Below are positions 17,995 to 27,788 of a DNA stretch of 64,000 nucleotides, in pieces. The notes under the pieces were generated by a model. The model had not been told where the DNA came from. It did no database searches and saw only the letters and a list, made by a program, of their open reading frames with translations. The stretch is from Neisseria animalis (lineage in GTDB: Bacteria > Pseudomonadota > Gammaproteobacteria > Burkholderiales > Neisseriaceae): the NCBI RefSeq assembly GCF_900636515.1, contig NZ_LR134287.1, forward strand, positions 434,001 to 498,000, in the 5' to 3' direction. Within the stretch, counting starts at the first letter, position 1. Every line of letters begins with the position of its first letter. Both the position numbers and the translations under genes were made by a program.

Positions 17995-19386
17995 TTATGC
18001 AATGATTCGCACCGCTTCACGGCCTTGTTTGAATTTGCTTTTCAGAATACCCGGCAGCGTTTCGTCGAAATACCAACTTCCGTCGGGGAGGGATAATGCA
18101 CCGCCGGCACAGGTGAACGTGAGGCTGTTGCCGGAAACGGGGTTCGACTCGGTGATTTCGATTGCGTGTGCATGACCCCAATCGGCAACGGGCAGCAGTA
18201 CCGCCAGCTCCCGGATGCGTTCGTTTTGACGGCTGATGCCGTCTGCAGTTTGGCAGGCACCGTTGCATTGGCCGACAGCCTGAACGGGGCAGGGTACGCC
18301 TTTGGCATGGTTGGTCGGCAGAATGTTCAAGGTGTCGGGGCAGAGCTGGTGTGTGTGCGCCCACTCCGACAAGGCGCGTTTGGCGGCTTTTTTGTGCAGG
18401 AAAAAACCGTAGGGGCGGACGGGGCGGCTGCCGTTTTTCAACGGCACAATCCGCGCTTGTAATGCGCCGTGTTCATCGGGCGCGAAGTGTACCGTGCTGA
18501 ACGTACGTAAAGATTCGGAGGGCATGATGCGGTATTCCTGCATGGCCTGAGCTTTGAGCCACAAGGTATGCAGACTACCGAGCGCGGGCAGGAAGCGCAC
18601 GGAGGCGGCCGATTGCATATAAGGCGGTACTTTTTTGGAATGCAGCAGCGAGGCGGTTTCCGAATAGGCGCGGTTGTGTGCCTCAACCGCCTGCGCTTGG
18701 CCGAATGTATCCAGCCACACCAAAACGCCTTCGCTGTCTGGGAGGGCATATAGCTGTTGTGCCAGCGCATCGGGCAGCCAAGTCGGCAGCATTTTCGGGT
18801 TCATGAGGGCGCGGCATTGGTTTTCCCAGTCGGTACTGTTTTTTTCCTGCAGGCTGTGTTCCAAAAAATCACATAAAGCCAAGACATCGGTCATGGCGCG
18901 GTGGCGTTGTTCTGCCGAAATCTGGAAGCGTTCGATGATGCTGTCGAGATTGTGTTTGTGAAACTGGGGATACAGACGGCGTGAAAGCTGTACGGTACAC
19001 AAAGCAGGGGCGGAAAATGGAATGCCCGCGCGTTGGAACTCATTGCGTAGGAAAGTATGGTCGAAGCGGCTGTTGTGTGCAATCAGCAGCGCACCGCGCA
19101 GCAGCGGCAGGAGGCTTGGGGCAAGCTGTTGGAAACAAGGCGCATCGGCAACCATCGCATCATTAATGCCGGTCAGGTTTTCGATAAAGGGCGAAATCGG
19201 CTGCTGCGGGTTGACCAGCCATTCATATCGCTTTGCCTTGCCCTGCTCAAAACGCATGATGGCGACTTCGGTAATCCGGTCTTGTTGGAAATTGCCGCCG
19301 GTTGTTTCCAAGTCGACAACCGCGACGGGCAGACCGAAGCGGGCGGAAGCGGCAGCCAGCTTCGGCCAACGCGAATTGTGCGCCAT
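17995..19386 (-). CDS. DnaQ-like 3'-5' exonuclease fused to a degenerate GIY-YIG/Cho-like domain
   Basis: 463 residues from ATG 19386, with AAGGA seven bases ahead. Residues about 15-185 form a DEDDh exonuclease: VVDLETTG, IAHNSRFDHTFLRNEF and HRAMTDVLALCDFL. The rest resembles the GIY-YIG plus cysteine region of UvrC/Cho nucleases seen in the longer DnaQ-GIY-YIG proteins: EGVLVWLD, SLHTLWLKAQAMQEYRIMP, LCPDTLNI, and C-P-V-QAVGQCNGAC. The tyrosines and glutamate expected in an active GIY-YIG site are not apparent. Role probably in DNA repair; not the replicative epsilon subunit. Confidence 0.8.
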   Translation of the reverse strand: MAHNSRWPKLAAASARFGLPVAVVDLETTGGNFQQDRITEVAIMRFEQGKAKRYEWLVNPQQPISPFIENLTGINDAMVADAPCFQQLAPSLLPLLRGALLIAHNSRFDHTFLRNEFQRAGIPFSAPALCTVQLSRRLYPQFHKHNLDSIIERFQISAEQRHRAMTDVLALCDFLEHSLQEKNSTDWENQCRALMNPKMLPTWLPDALAQQLYALPDSEGVLVWLDTFGQAQAVEAHNRAYSETASLLHSKKVPPYMQSAASVRFLPALGSLHTLWLKAQAMQEYRIMPSESLRTFSTVHFAPDEHGALQARIVPLKNGSRPVRPYGFFLHKKAAKRALSEWAHTHQLCPDTLNILPTNHAKGVPCPVQAVGQCNGACQTADGISRQNERIRELAVLLPVADWGHAHAIEITESNPVSGNSLTFTCAGGALSLPDGSWYFDETLPGILKSKFKQGREAVRIIA

Positions 19387-19502
19387 TTCTTTTCCTTTAA
19401 ATTCAACAGGCAAACGCGCATTCTACACTTTTTTTGAGAATTTTCCAGTTTAATGCTTGACAGGATTTTCCGCTAACCCTATAATTCAATCTTTCTTACA
19501 GC

Positions 19503-19579
19503 GCACCCGTAGCTCAGTTGGATAGAGTATCTGGCTACGAACCAGAGGGTCGGGCGTTCGAATCGCTCCGGGTGCGCCA
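19503..19579 (+). tRNA. tRNA-Arg (anticodon ACG)
   Basis: 77 bases with a full cloverleaf: acceptor GCACCCG pairs with CGGGTGC, D-arm AGCTCAGTTGGATAGAGT, anticodon loop CTACGAA (ACG at 19537-19539), T-arm GTTCGAATC, encoded CCA. The ACG anticodon is the one normally edited to ICG by TadA. tRNA-Glu follows 13 bases later. Confidence 0.96.
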
Positions 19580-19592
19580 TTTGAAAATTTCC

Positions 19593-19667
19593 GCGCCCAT
19601 CGTCTAGCGGTTAGGACATCGCCCTTTCACGGCGGTAACCGGGGTTCGATTCCCCGTGGGCGTGCCA
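19593..19667 (+). tRNA. tRNA-Glu (anticodon TTC)
   Basis: 75 bases. Acceptor GCGCCCA pairs with TGGGCGT (G:U at the first pair), anticodon loop CTTTCAC with TTC, T-loop GGTTCGATTCC, encoded CCA. Cotranscribed with tRNA-Arg and followed by a terminator. Confidence 0.95.
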
Positions 19668-19673
19668 AATTCC

Positions 19674-19706
19674 AAAAATCCCTGCAATGCTTGCAGGGAT
19701 TTTTTT
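19674..19706 (+). terminator. Terminator of the tRNA-Arg/tRNA-Glu unit
   Basis: AAAATCCCTGCAA, three-base loop, TTGCAGGGATTTTTTT: a strong GC-capped stem with a seven-T tail, immediately past tRNA-Glu. Confidence 0.88.
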
Positions 19707-19782
19707 ATGCCGTTTTGTTTGGCAGGAGATTGGCCTACAATAGGCAAACATCGGGCCGGCTGCAATCGTTGAGCCGTGTCAA

Positions 19783-19902
19783 ATAAGGCAAAGCGGCCAA
19801 GCCTCAGGCGGTACGGATAGTATGTGGCGGCGGACTTGCTGCTCCGGCAGTTTGCTCAAGCCCCTGCTGTGGACAGGGTGTTGCAATGCTGTATCATGTT
19901 GT
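19783..19902. repeat. Eroded Correia-like segment upstream of lpxH
   Basis: Scattered matches to the CREE core in order: AAGGCAAAGCGGCCAAGCC, CAGGCGGTACGGATAGTA, and GCAATGCTGTATCAT at the far end. The terminal TATAGTC repeats are gone. I read it as an old, diverged copy. Confidence 0.35.
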
Positions 19903-19949
19903 GCGATTCGGCTATATTTCTTCCGCTTGCTTTGTTAACAGGAATCATC

Positions 19950-20666
19950 ATGAAACCGATTTATTTTATTGCTGATTTGCATTTGAGCGAGGCGCGTTCC
20001 GATCTGACTGATTTGTTTGTCCGCTTTATGGCGGGCAGGGCGCGTACGGCTCAAGCGGTTTATATATTGGGGGATTTGTTTGATTTTTGGATTGGCGATG
20101 ACGAGCAGTCGGCAGTGATTGATGCGGTCAAACAGGCCGTCTGCAAATTAAAGGAACAAAACGTGCCGTGTTATTTTATCCACGGTAATCGGGATTTTCT
20201 GATTGGTGAGCGTTTTGCTGTGGAAGCGGGAATGACGCTGCTGCCGGAGTATCAGCTTGTCGAAGCGTTCGGCAATAAGATTTTATTGTGCCACGGCGAT
20301 ACGCTGTGTACCGATGATGTGCGTTATCAGGCATTCCGCCGCAAAGTGCAGCAGAAATGGCTGCAAAAATTATTTCTGCTGCTGCCTTTGTCTTGGCGCT
20401 TGGCCGTTGCACACCGTATCCGTGCGGTCAGCCAAAAAGAGCAGCGGCAGAAAATGGCGGAGATTATGGACGTTAATCTTCAGTTTACTGAAGATACGGT
20501 GCGGCGATACGGCGTGAAGCTGTTGATACACGGACATACCCACCGCCAGAATATCCATCATGAAGCAGGGTGGCAGCGGATTGTGTTGGGCGACTGGAAG
20601 AAAGACCAACCTTCTATTTTGCGGTATGATGGCAAGCAGTTTGAATTTGTCGGTTTGGACGGGTAG
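19950..20666 (+). CDS. lpxH: UDP-2,3-diacylglucosamine pyrophosphohydrolase
   Basis: 238 residues from ATG 19950, AGGA seven bases ahead. Calcineurin-like metallophosphoesterase motifs in order: DLHL (D9/H11), [29 protein letters not shown] and HGHTHR. It makes lipid X in lipid A synthesis at the inner face of the membrane. An upstream extension of the frame runs through an eroded repeat and is not adopted. Confidence 0.95.
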   Translation: MKPIYFIADLHLSEARSDLTDLFVRFMAGRARTAQAVYILGDLFDFWIGDDEQSAVIDAVKQAVCKLKEQNVPCYFIHGNRDFLIGERFAVEAGMTLLPEYQLVEAFGNKILLCHGDTLCTDDVRYQAFRRKVQQKWLQKLFLLLPLSWRLAVAHRIRAVSQKEQRQKMAEIMDVNLQFTEDTVRRYGVKLLIHGHTHRQNIHHEAGWQRIVLGDWKKDQPSILRYDGKQFEFVGLDG

Positions 20667-20948
20667 TTGGCGCGTTAAACACAATCAGTGTGGAAGAAAT
20701 GCGGGCAGGGCGGTATTGTTTTGTATGGTGTTTGGTTGTATGGCGTTTGGTTGTGTGGTGATTTGGTTTGAGAGGGTGTTGCCGCGCTTGGTTGTATGAC
20801 TTTGTGCTGCCTGCGGCTTGCTGTTTTGGCCATTTGAATCGAAACGGGTATATCATGCCGTCTGCAAAACAGGGGTATGGAGAAAGGCCGGATTTGCAGA
20901 CGGCATGATACGGCTTGGATTGGTTTTCGATGATAAATAATTGAAAAA

Positions 20949-21055
20949 TATAGCCATTTAAAATAAGAATGATACAGCGTTGCTTTGCCTTGCCGTACTA
21001 TGTGTACTGTCTGCGGCTTCGCTGCCCTGTCTCATTCTTATTTTATTCGACTATA
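20949..21055 (+). repeat. Correia-type element (CREE/NEMIS), 107 bp
   Basis: TATAGCCATTT ... TTCGACTATA, with one change in the left end (TATAGCC for TATAGTC) and GCTGCCCTG for GCTGCCTTG inside. Confidence 0.87.
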
Positions 21056-21089
21056 ATTGAAAAATAATTAAATTTTTGAATCAGATATA

Positions 21090-21125
21090 AAAAAGACCTG
21101 CCCGAGTATTCGGACAGGTCTTTTT
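21090..21125 (-). terminator. Terminator of ilvC
   Basis: AAAAAGACCTG and CAGGTCTTTTT flank a CCCGA...TCGG inner stem, 17 bases past the ilvC stop. It is symmetrical and could act in both directions. Confidence 0.85.
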
Positions 21126-21141
21126 GATTGGAGAGAACAGA

Positions 21142-22164
<1,023 letters not shown>

Positions 22165-22195
22165 TTATAATACGGGTTTGTTGGGTGATAAAAAA

Positions 22196-22489
22196 TCAGA
22201 TGGAGACATCGTTCAGCAGGACGATTTCCAAAGCATCGGTTTTGCCGTCTATGGCTTGCACGAAGTTTTGGAAATGCGCGCTGGCGTTGTGGCTGTCCAC
22301 AGCGACTTGTGATGCCCAGTTTTCAAAGAATACAAACCGGTTCGGGTTGCCGATTTCCTGATGCAGGTCATAGCTGATGTTGCCTTCTTCTGCACGGCTG
22401 GCGCGGACGAGTTCTTTAAACTGTACCGCCAGCTCTGCGGTGTATTCCGGTTTGACGGTAATCAAAGCGGCAATTTTGATGTTGGACAT
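22196..22489 (-). CDS. Antibiotic-biosynthesis-monooxygenase-fold (ABM) protein
   Basis: 97 residues from ATG 22489. IKIAALITVKPEYTAELAVQF, GNISYDLHQE, FVFFENWAS and HNASAHFQNFV are the pattern of the small ABM/YgiN dimeric ferredoxin-like fold. Members include quinol monooxygenases and heme-degrading enzymes, but many are uncharacterised. Its location between ilvH and ilvC is curious; no functional link is evident from the sequence. Confidence 0.8.
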   Translation of the reverse strand: MSNIKIAALITVKPEYTAELAVQFKELVRASRAEEGNISYDLHQEIGNPNRFVFFENWASQVAVDSHNASAHFQNFVQAIDGKTDALEIVLLNDVSI

Positions 22490-22579
22490 GAAACAATGCT
22501 CCGAAATGGTGGTTTTACAGACGGCGTTTACGGTAAAAATCCTGCAAAAGGCCGTCTGCAAATGGATATGCGCGGGGTA

Positions 22580-23071
22580 TCAGATTTTTAAAATGCGCTC
22601 GCCGCGACCGATACCTGCCGCACCGGTACGCACGGTTTCCAAAATGGCCGCACGACCGACGGTTTCCAAGAAAGAGTCCAGCTTTTCGCTCGATCCCGTT
22701 ACCTCGATGGTGTAGCTGCGGTCGGTTACGTCGATGATGTTGCCCCGATAGATTTCGCTCAAACGGAGAAACTCGTCCCGATCTTTGCCGACGGCGCGTA
22801 CTTTTACCAACATCAGTTCTCGCTCGACAAAACGGCTTTCGTTCAAATCCACTACTTTGATGACTTCAACCAGCTTGTTGAGCTGTTTGGTAATTTGTTC
22901 GATAACGGTTTCATCGCCGTGGGTAACGATGGTCATGCGCGACAGGGTTTTGTCTTCCGTGGCGGCTACCGACAGGGAGTCGATGTTGTAGTCGCGGGCG
23001 GAGAAAAGACCGACTACACGGCTCATCGCGCCTGATTCGTTTTCAATCAAAATCGATAAAATCCTTCTCAT
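22580..23071 (-). CDS. ilvH: Acetolactate synthase small (regulatory) subunit
   Basis: 163 residues. The N-terminal ACT domain (RRILSILIENESGAMSRVVGLFSARDYNIDSL) is the valine-binding regulatory fold, and the C-terminal IYRGNIIDV..SYTIEVTGSSEKLDSFL segment activates the large subunit. The ATG overlaps the ilvB stop by four bases, implying translational coupling. Confidence 0.96.
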   Translation of the reverse strand: MRRILSILIENESGAMSRVVGLFSARDYNIDSLSVAATEDKTLSRMTIVTHGDETVIEQITKQLNKLVEVIKVVDLNESRFVERELMLVKVRAVGKDRDEFLRLSEIYRGNIIDVTDRSYTIEVTGSSEKLDSFLETVGRAAILETVRTGAAGIGRGERILKI

Positions 23072-24852
23072 GGCACGCTCCTTGTGTCGTAATCGCGGTC
23101 TGTAACATCGTTGACATCGCTGTCGGCTTTGGTTTCGCGCATGTGTACCGGCAGTACCATTTCATCGAGACCTTTGCCGTTGCCGACCATTGGGAATACG
23201 TTTTGTTTTTTATCGGTAATGAAGTCGATAAATACCAGACGGCCTTCACGGTTCAGACGCAAGGCTTCGCGCAATGCGCCTTCCACTTCGGAAGTCTTGT
23301 CCACGCGGATGCCGACATGGCCGTATGCTTCGGCGAGTTTGACGAAGTCCGGCAGAGAATCGAAATAAGTTTCCGATTCGCGGTTGTCGTAATACAGCTC
23401 CTGCCATTGGCGCACCATACCCAGATAACCGTTGTTCAGGGTAACGACGGTCAGCGGGATTTTGTATTGGAAGCAGGTGGAAAGCTCTTGAATATTCATC
23501 TGAATCGAGCCTTCGCCGGTAATACAGAATACGTCTTGATCCGGTGCGGCAAGTTTCGCGCCCATTGCATAAGGCAGGCCTACACCCATCGTGCCCAAGC
23601 CGCCGGAGTTGAGCCACTGGCGCGGGCGTTCAAACGGATAATATTGGGCGGCAAACATTTGGTGCTGGCCGACATCGGAGGTAACAATCGCTGAATTTCC
23701 GGTAATTTCCGCCAGTTTTTTGACGACATATTGCGGCTTGATGGTTTCGCTTTCGTTTTCAAACCACAAACAGTCGCGGATACGCCAAGATTCGATGGTT
23801 TTCCACCATTTGTCCAAATGCTCGCGGCTCGGGATACTGTTTTGTTTCTCAATCAGCCCAATCATTTCCGCCAGTACGTTTTTCACATCGCCGACAATCG
23901 GTACGTCGACACGCACGCGCTTGGCGATGCTGGAAGGATCGACATCGACATGGATGATTTTTTTCGGTTTTTCCATGAACTTGGAGGGTACGGAAACCAC
24001 ACGGTCGTCAAAACGTGCGCCGACAGCCAGCACTACATCGGCGTTCTGCATGGCAAGATTGGCTTCGTAAGTGCCGTGCATACCCAGCATGCCCAAGTAT
24101 TGGCGGTCTCTGGAAGGGAATGCGCCCAAGCCCATCAGTGTACCGACACACGGTGCACCGGTAGAGCGGACGAAATCAATCAGTTCGCCGCTGGCATTGC
24201 CCAGCACGATACCGCCGCCAAAGTAAACCAACGGACGTTTTGCCGAAGCAAACATCTGAACCGCTTTTTTAATCTGTCCGGTATGACCCTGTACAACAGG
24301 TTGGTAGGAACGGATAAAGATATCTTCCTGCGGATAGCTGAATTTTGCCATCGCTTGGGTAACGTCTTTCGGAATATCCACCACAACAGGCCCCGGGCGG
24401 CCGCTGGCGGCGATTTGGAAGGCTTTTTTAATGGTAACCGCCAAATCGTTGATGTCTGTTACCAAGAAATTGTGCTTCACACACGGACGGGTAATGCCGA
24501 CGGTATCGACTTCTTGGAACGCATCCGTACCGATGGAAGGCGTACCCACTTGTCCGGTAATCACCACCATCGGAATCGAATCCGAATACGCCGTCGCAAT
24601 ACCGGTCAGCGCATTGGTCGCCCCCGGGCCGGACGTTACCAAAGCCACGCCGACTTTGCCGCTGGTACGCGCATAAGCGTCTGCCGCGTGTACCGCAGCC
24701 TGCTCGTGTCGGGTCAGAATGTGTTTGAATTTGTTGAGCTGGAAAATGGCGTCGTAGATTTCGAGAACTGCACCGCCGGGATAACCGAAAACATATTCCA
24801 CGCCTTCGGCTTTGAGACTTTGCACAACGATTTGTGCACCTGATAATTGCAT
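23068..24852 (-). CDS. ilvB: Acetolactate synthase large (catalytic) subunit
   Basis: 594 residues from ATG 24852, with GAGG 7 bases upstream. VFGYPGGAVLEIYDA, RHEQAAVHAADAYAR (catalytic Glu), GPGATNALTGIATAYSDSIP and the thiamine-diphosphate motif GEGSIQMNIQELSTC...LNN are all present. It condenses pyruvate into acetolactate for branched-chain amino acids. It starts the ilvBH(..)C block. The roughly 280-base leader has no obvious branched-chain-rich leader peptide. Confidence 0.96.
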   Translation of the reverse strand: MQLSGAQIVVQSLKAEGVEYVFGYPGGAVLEIYDAIFQLNKFKHILTRHEQAAVHAADAYARTSGKVGVALVTSGPGATNALTGIATAYSDSIPMVVITGQVGTPSIGTDAFQEVDTVGITRPCVKHNFLVTDINDLAVTIKKAFQIAASGRPGPVVVDIPKDVTQAMAKFSYPQEDIFIRSYQPVVQGHTGQIKKAVQMFASAKRPLVYFGGGIVLGNASGELIDFVRSTGAPCVGTLMGLGAFPSRDRQYLGMLGMHGTYEANLAMQNADVVLAVGARFDDRVVSVPSKFMEKPKKIIHVDVDPSSIAKRVRVDVPIVGDVKNVLAEMIGLIEKQNSIPSREHLDKWWKTIESWRIRDCLWFENESETIKPQYVVKKLAEITGNSAIVTSDVGQHQMFAAQYYPFERPRQWLNSGGLGTMGVGLPYAMGAKLAAPDQDVFCITGEGSIQMNIQELSTCFQYKIPLTVVTLNNGYLGMVRQWQELYYDNRESETYFDSLPDFVKLAEAYGHVGIRVDKTSEVEGALREALRLNREGRLVFIDFITDKKQNVFPMVGNGKGLDEMVLPVHMRETKADSDVNDVTDRDYDTRSVP

Positions 24853-25280
24853 AACAACCTCTTTTTTACGGCGTCGGCCCAACCGGACTGGCTGCCTTAC
24901 CACAGCACCTGTAATGCAAGTCCGACAAGCAGCGGTTTAGGGTACGCGCTTTGCCGGAACACGGTAACGGCAACATAATCCGAGCATTGAACCAAGGCTC
25001 AGAGTTTATGGAAAAGAAGAATGCCAACGATAACGCAAACACGCGTTTCAGGCAAGACAAAAACTTTCATTTTTAACATTATTTTGAAGAAGGATTTATT
25101 AATACTTGATTTTTATAAAATAAATATCGGCGCAAAATCAAGAATACAGGGGCATATTGTCAACACTTTGAGTGCTTGCTCCATGTTTCGGCGGGGCTGG
25201 CAAGCGCAACCGGTTTCTGTTGCGTTGCATTGATGCGGCGGATACATGACATGGCGAATGGTTTGAACGGTAAACCGCAA

Positions 25281-25319
25281 TCATGCCGTCTGTATATATG
25301 AATTTGCAGACGGCATGAT
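25281..25319. repeat. Inverted DUS pair
   Basis: ATGCCGTCTGTA and TGCAGACGGCAT face each other around about 15 bases. There is no gene end nearby, so it is noted as a repeat, not a terminator. Confidence 0.5.
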
Positions 25320-25612
25320 GGGGCGGAATTGGTTTTTGTGGCGATACGGCTATTTGGGCAGGTGTGGTTGTATGGTGTTGCGGAGGAGCGGTAGATTTGA
25401 ACGGGCGGAGACAGTTTTGTTTGTCATTTGCTTGGTTGCTATAGGGCTGGTTTAAGGTGAGGCGGTAGAACGCGTTTTCTGCGGTCGGTTAGCAATAAGA
25501 AAGCAAGGGAATATTTGCAGAGGAAAGGCAGCTTGGTAAGAGGGTGTTGCGGACAAGCAAGGGAGAGGTGTGTAGAAAGTCTGATATATTGGATACTTGG
25601 TTTATCACATTT

Positions 25613-25661
25613 GGGGGTATTTTTTCGGGGGTATTTGGTCGATACCCCCAATAATACCCCC
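25613..25661. repeat. Nested GGGGGTAT / ATACCCCC inverted repeats near tRNA-Leu
   Basis: Two direct GGGGGTAT copies (25613, 25627) are followed by two inverted ATACCCCC copies (25642, 25654). Such motifs are often seen upstream of integrase genes next to tRNA attachment sites, but no integrase is present here. It may be the scar of a lost element. Confidence 0.45.
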
Positions 25662-25770
25662 TAAATATGGTTGCTTCAATGCAACGGCATTAGACGGTAA
25701 GGAACAGGTAAAGTCGTTTGAAAGCCTTATGTATCGGGCGTTTGGTTTACGGCATTAGATGGTGTTAGAC

Positions 25771-25796
25771 AAAAAAATAACCGCTTCAGAGCGGTT
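25771..25796 (-). terminator. Terminator of tRNA-Leu
   Basis: On the minus strand AACCGCT-CTGA-AGCGGTT is followed by ATTTTTTT, three bases past the CCA end of tRNA-Leu. Confidence 0.82.
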
Positions 25797-25798
25797 AG

Positions 25799-25883
25799 TG
25801 GTGCCCAGGGTCGGACTCGAACCGACACACCTTGCGGCGGGGGATTTTGAGTCCCCTGCGTCTACCAATTTCGCCACCTGGGC
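25799..25883 (-). tRNA. tRNA-Leu (anticodon CAA)
   Basis: 85 bases with a long variable arm. Acceptor GCCCAGG pairs with CCTGGGC, anticodon loop CTCAAAA (CAA, reads UUG), T-arm GGTTCGAGTCC, encoded CCA. Confidence 0.95.
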
Positions 25884-26209
25884 AGGTGAGAAAGACGCTA
25901 TTATAGCTGCGTGGATAAAGTTGTAAAGGCTTTTATGTTCGGATTTGTGATTTATTTTTTATTTGTTTGATTTTTAAAAATATTATTTGAACGATTTGGA
26001 GAGGTTTTATGTTTTGTGCGGTATGGGTAAATAGGGTAGGCATGAGAAGCGGGCGGGAGGAAACCGGGAATTTATGCTGTTCATGATAAAAATAGTTAAA
26101 AATAACTACATTTCATCGCTTAAACGCGTTAAGATAGGCAGATATTTTTGTTTTTATTTAAAGTCTAAACAACCGTTTTGCGGTAAACCTTTGAATTGGA
26201 GATTCCGTT
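25884..26209. other. AT-rich intergenic region upstream of the SCO-like gene
   Basis: Promoter regions of tRNA-Leu (minus) and the SCO gene (plus). It includes a near-palindrome, CTTAAACGCGTTAAG, at 26119-26133, about 80 bases before the SCO start, which may be an operator. No gene. Confidence 0.45.
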
Positions 26210-26860
26210 ATGCTGACCATGAACAAATCTTTTTTGCTCGGTGCTTTCGCGTTGGCGGCGCTGACTGCCTGCAGCCCTAAGGCGGATAATGCCGGACAGG
26301 CCGCGCCGCAGACTTCCGCTCCTGCAGCGGAACAGGCCGCACCTGCCGCACAATCCCGCGGTATCGATATGCGTAAAGAAGACATCGGCGGCGATTTTAC
26401 GATGACGGACGGCGAGGGAAAACCGTTCAATCTCAGCGATTTGCAGGGTAAAGTGGTGGTATTGTCGTTCGGTTATACCAACTGCCCAGATGTTTGCCCG
26501 ACAGAGTTGCTGACCCAAAGCGATATTTTGAAACAACTCGGCGATCAGGCAAAAGATGTTCAAGTGGTATTTGCCAGCGTCGATCCTGAGCGCGATACGC
26601 CCGAAGTGGTGGGCAAGTATGCCAAACAGTTCGACCCCAGCTTTATCGGCCTGACGGTAACGGGCGATCAGAGCCTGCCGGTAGTGAAGCAGCAATACCG
26701 CGTGGTGTCGGCTAAAGTTGTTCAGGGCGACAGCGACAATTATTTGGTTGACCACACTGCCGGCTCTTATTTAATCGACAAAAACGGCGAAGTGGCGTTT
26801 TTCGAACCTTACGGCACAGAGCCTGAGAGCGTGGCTGCCGACATCCGCAGTCTGCTGTAA
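26210..26860 (+). CDS. SCO1/SenC-family lipoprotein
   Basis: 216 residues from ATG 26210, with GGAG eight bases ahead. The lipobox LTAC places the lipid on C21, followed by an Ala/Pro/Gln linker. The thioredoxin-fold domain has the copper-binding C92-P-D-V-C96 (FGYTNCPDVCPTEL), the DPERDTPE motif and a conserved histidine in DHTAG. Periplasmic, membrane-anchored; SCO proteins help assemble the CuA site of cytochrome oxidase or buffer copper and redox stress. Confidence 0.9.
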   Translation: MLTMNKSFLLGAFALAALTACSPKADNAGQAAPQTSAPAAEQAAPAAQSRGIDMRKEDIGGDFTMTDGEGKPFNLSDLQGKVVVLSFGYTNCPDVCPTELLTQSDILKQLGDQAKDVQVVFASVDPERDTPEVVGKYAKQFDPSFIGLTVTGDQSLPVVKQQYRVVSAKVVQGDSDNYLVDHTAGSYLIDKNGEVAFFEPYGTEPESVAADIRSLL

Positions 26861-26867
26861 TTCCGTC

Positions 26868-26905
26868 AAGCCGTCTGAAAATGACTGTTGTTTTCAGACG
26901 GCCTT
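26868..26905 (+). terminator. DUS-hairpin terminator after SCO-like gene
   Basis: AAGCCGTCTGAAAA and TTTTCAGACGGCCTTT, an inverted pair of the classical-form DUS directly after the stop codon. Confidence 0.75.
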
Positions 26906-26968
26906 TATGTTGGCGCAAGAGCATGGCTGAACCGGTGCAGATACCGTATCAACAGAAATAGAGCAAAC

Positions 26969-27625
26969 ATGAGCAAGCAAACTTTAACCATTGCCCTTTC
27001 AAAAGGCCGTATTTTTGAAGAAACCCTGCCGTTATTGGCGGCTGCCGGCATTGTTCCCGCCGAAGATCCCGAAAAATCACGCAAGCTGATTATCCATACC
27101 AACCATGAAAATATCCGCTTGGTGATTGTCCGCGCAACAGATGTGCCGACTTATGTCCAATACGGGGCGGCCGATTTCGGCATTGCCGGCAAGGACGTTT
27201 TAATCGAACACGGCGGCGACGGCCTCTACCAACCCTTGGATTTGAAGATTGCCAAATGCCGCATGATGGTTGCCGTGCGTAAAGGGTTTGACTACGAATC
27301 CGTTTCACAACCGGGCAGCCGTCTGCGTATTGCGACCAAATATCCCAATATTGCCGCCGAACACTTTGCCGCCAAAGGTGTGCATGTCGACATCATCAAA
27401 CTTTACGGCTCGATGGAGCTTGCCCCGCTGGTGGGTTTGAGCGATGCCATCGTCGATTTGGTTTCTACGGGCAATACCCTGAAAGCCAATCATCTGGAAG
27501 CGGTAGAACACATTGTCGATATTTCCAGCCGACTGGTGGTCAATAAAGCCGCGCTGAAAACCAAACATACGTTGATTGAGCCGATTATCCAAGCGTTTGC
27601 CGGCGTGGTAAATGGCGGACAGTAA
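26969..27625 (+). CDS. hisG: ATP phosphoribosyltransferase catalytic subunit (short form)
   Basis: 218 residues from ATG 26969. [17 protein letters not shown] at the start, [58 protein letters not shown] are the HisG core. The absence of the C-terminal regulatory domain makes it the HisGS type, which needs HisZ as partner; no hisZ is in the window. First step of histidine synthesis; hisD lies about 900 bases downstream. Confidence 0.96.
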   Translation: MSKQTLTIALSKGRIFEETLPLLAAAGIVPAEDPEKSRKLIIHTNHENIRLVIVRATDVPTYVQYGAADFGIAGKDVLIEHGGDGLYQPLDLKIAKCRMMVAVRKGFDYESVSQPGSRLRIATKYPNIAAEHFAAKGVHVDIIKLYGSMELAPLVGLSDAIVDLVSTGNTLKANHLEAVEHIVDISSRLVVNKAALKTKHTLIEPIIQAFAGVVNGGQ

Positions 27626-27788
27626 GATTTGCAGACGGCCTTTTTCAATGCGGGAGTCGAATTTCCGGCATAGGAAGGCCGTTTGAAACATAAAACCGGC
27701 AGCTTGAGTGTAAAGTGTTGTCTATGCGTGGCAACGCCGTATGATGCTGTATCCGGCATGACGCACTTGAACAGATAGGGAGAATAAT

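Larger units (their letters stand above)
20667..21141. other. Non-coding stretch between lpxH and ilvC
   Basis: Convergent gene ends. It holds two inverted uptake sequences at about 20858 and 20896, a CREE (20949-21055) and the ilvC terminator. No gene seen. Confidence 0.55.
24853..25798. other. Gene-poor stretch upstream of ilvB
   Basis: About 950 bases without a credible gene. It contains the ilvB leader, with a TTGACA box on the minus strand at 25159-25164; an inverted uptake-sequence pair at 25281-25319; and a block of GGGGGTAT repeats at 25613-25661. A 70-residue frame at 25439-25651 has no recognisable features. Confidence 0.5.

Noticed and set aside
24866..25060. 64-residue frame upstream of ilvB as attenuator leader peptide
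   Set aside because: Not enriched in Leu, Val or Ile in a tight run, no ATG, and no terminator/antiterminator pair visible.
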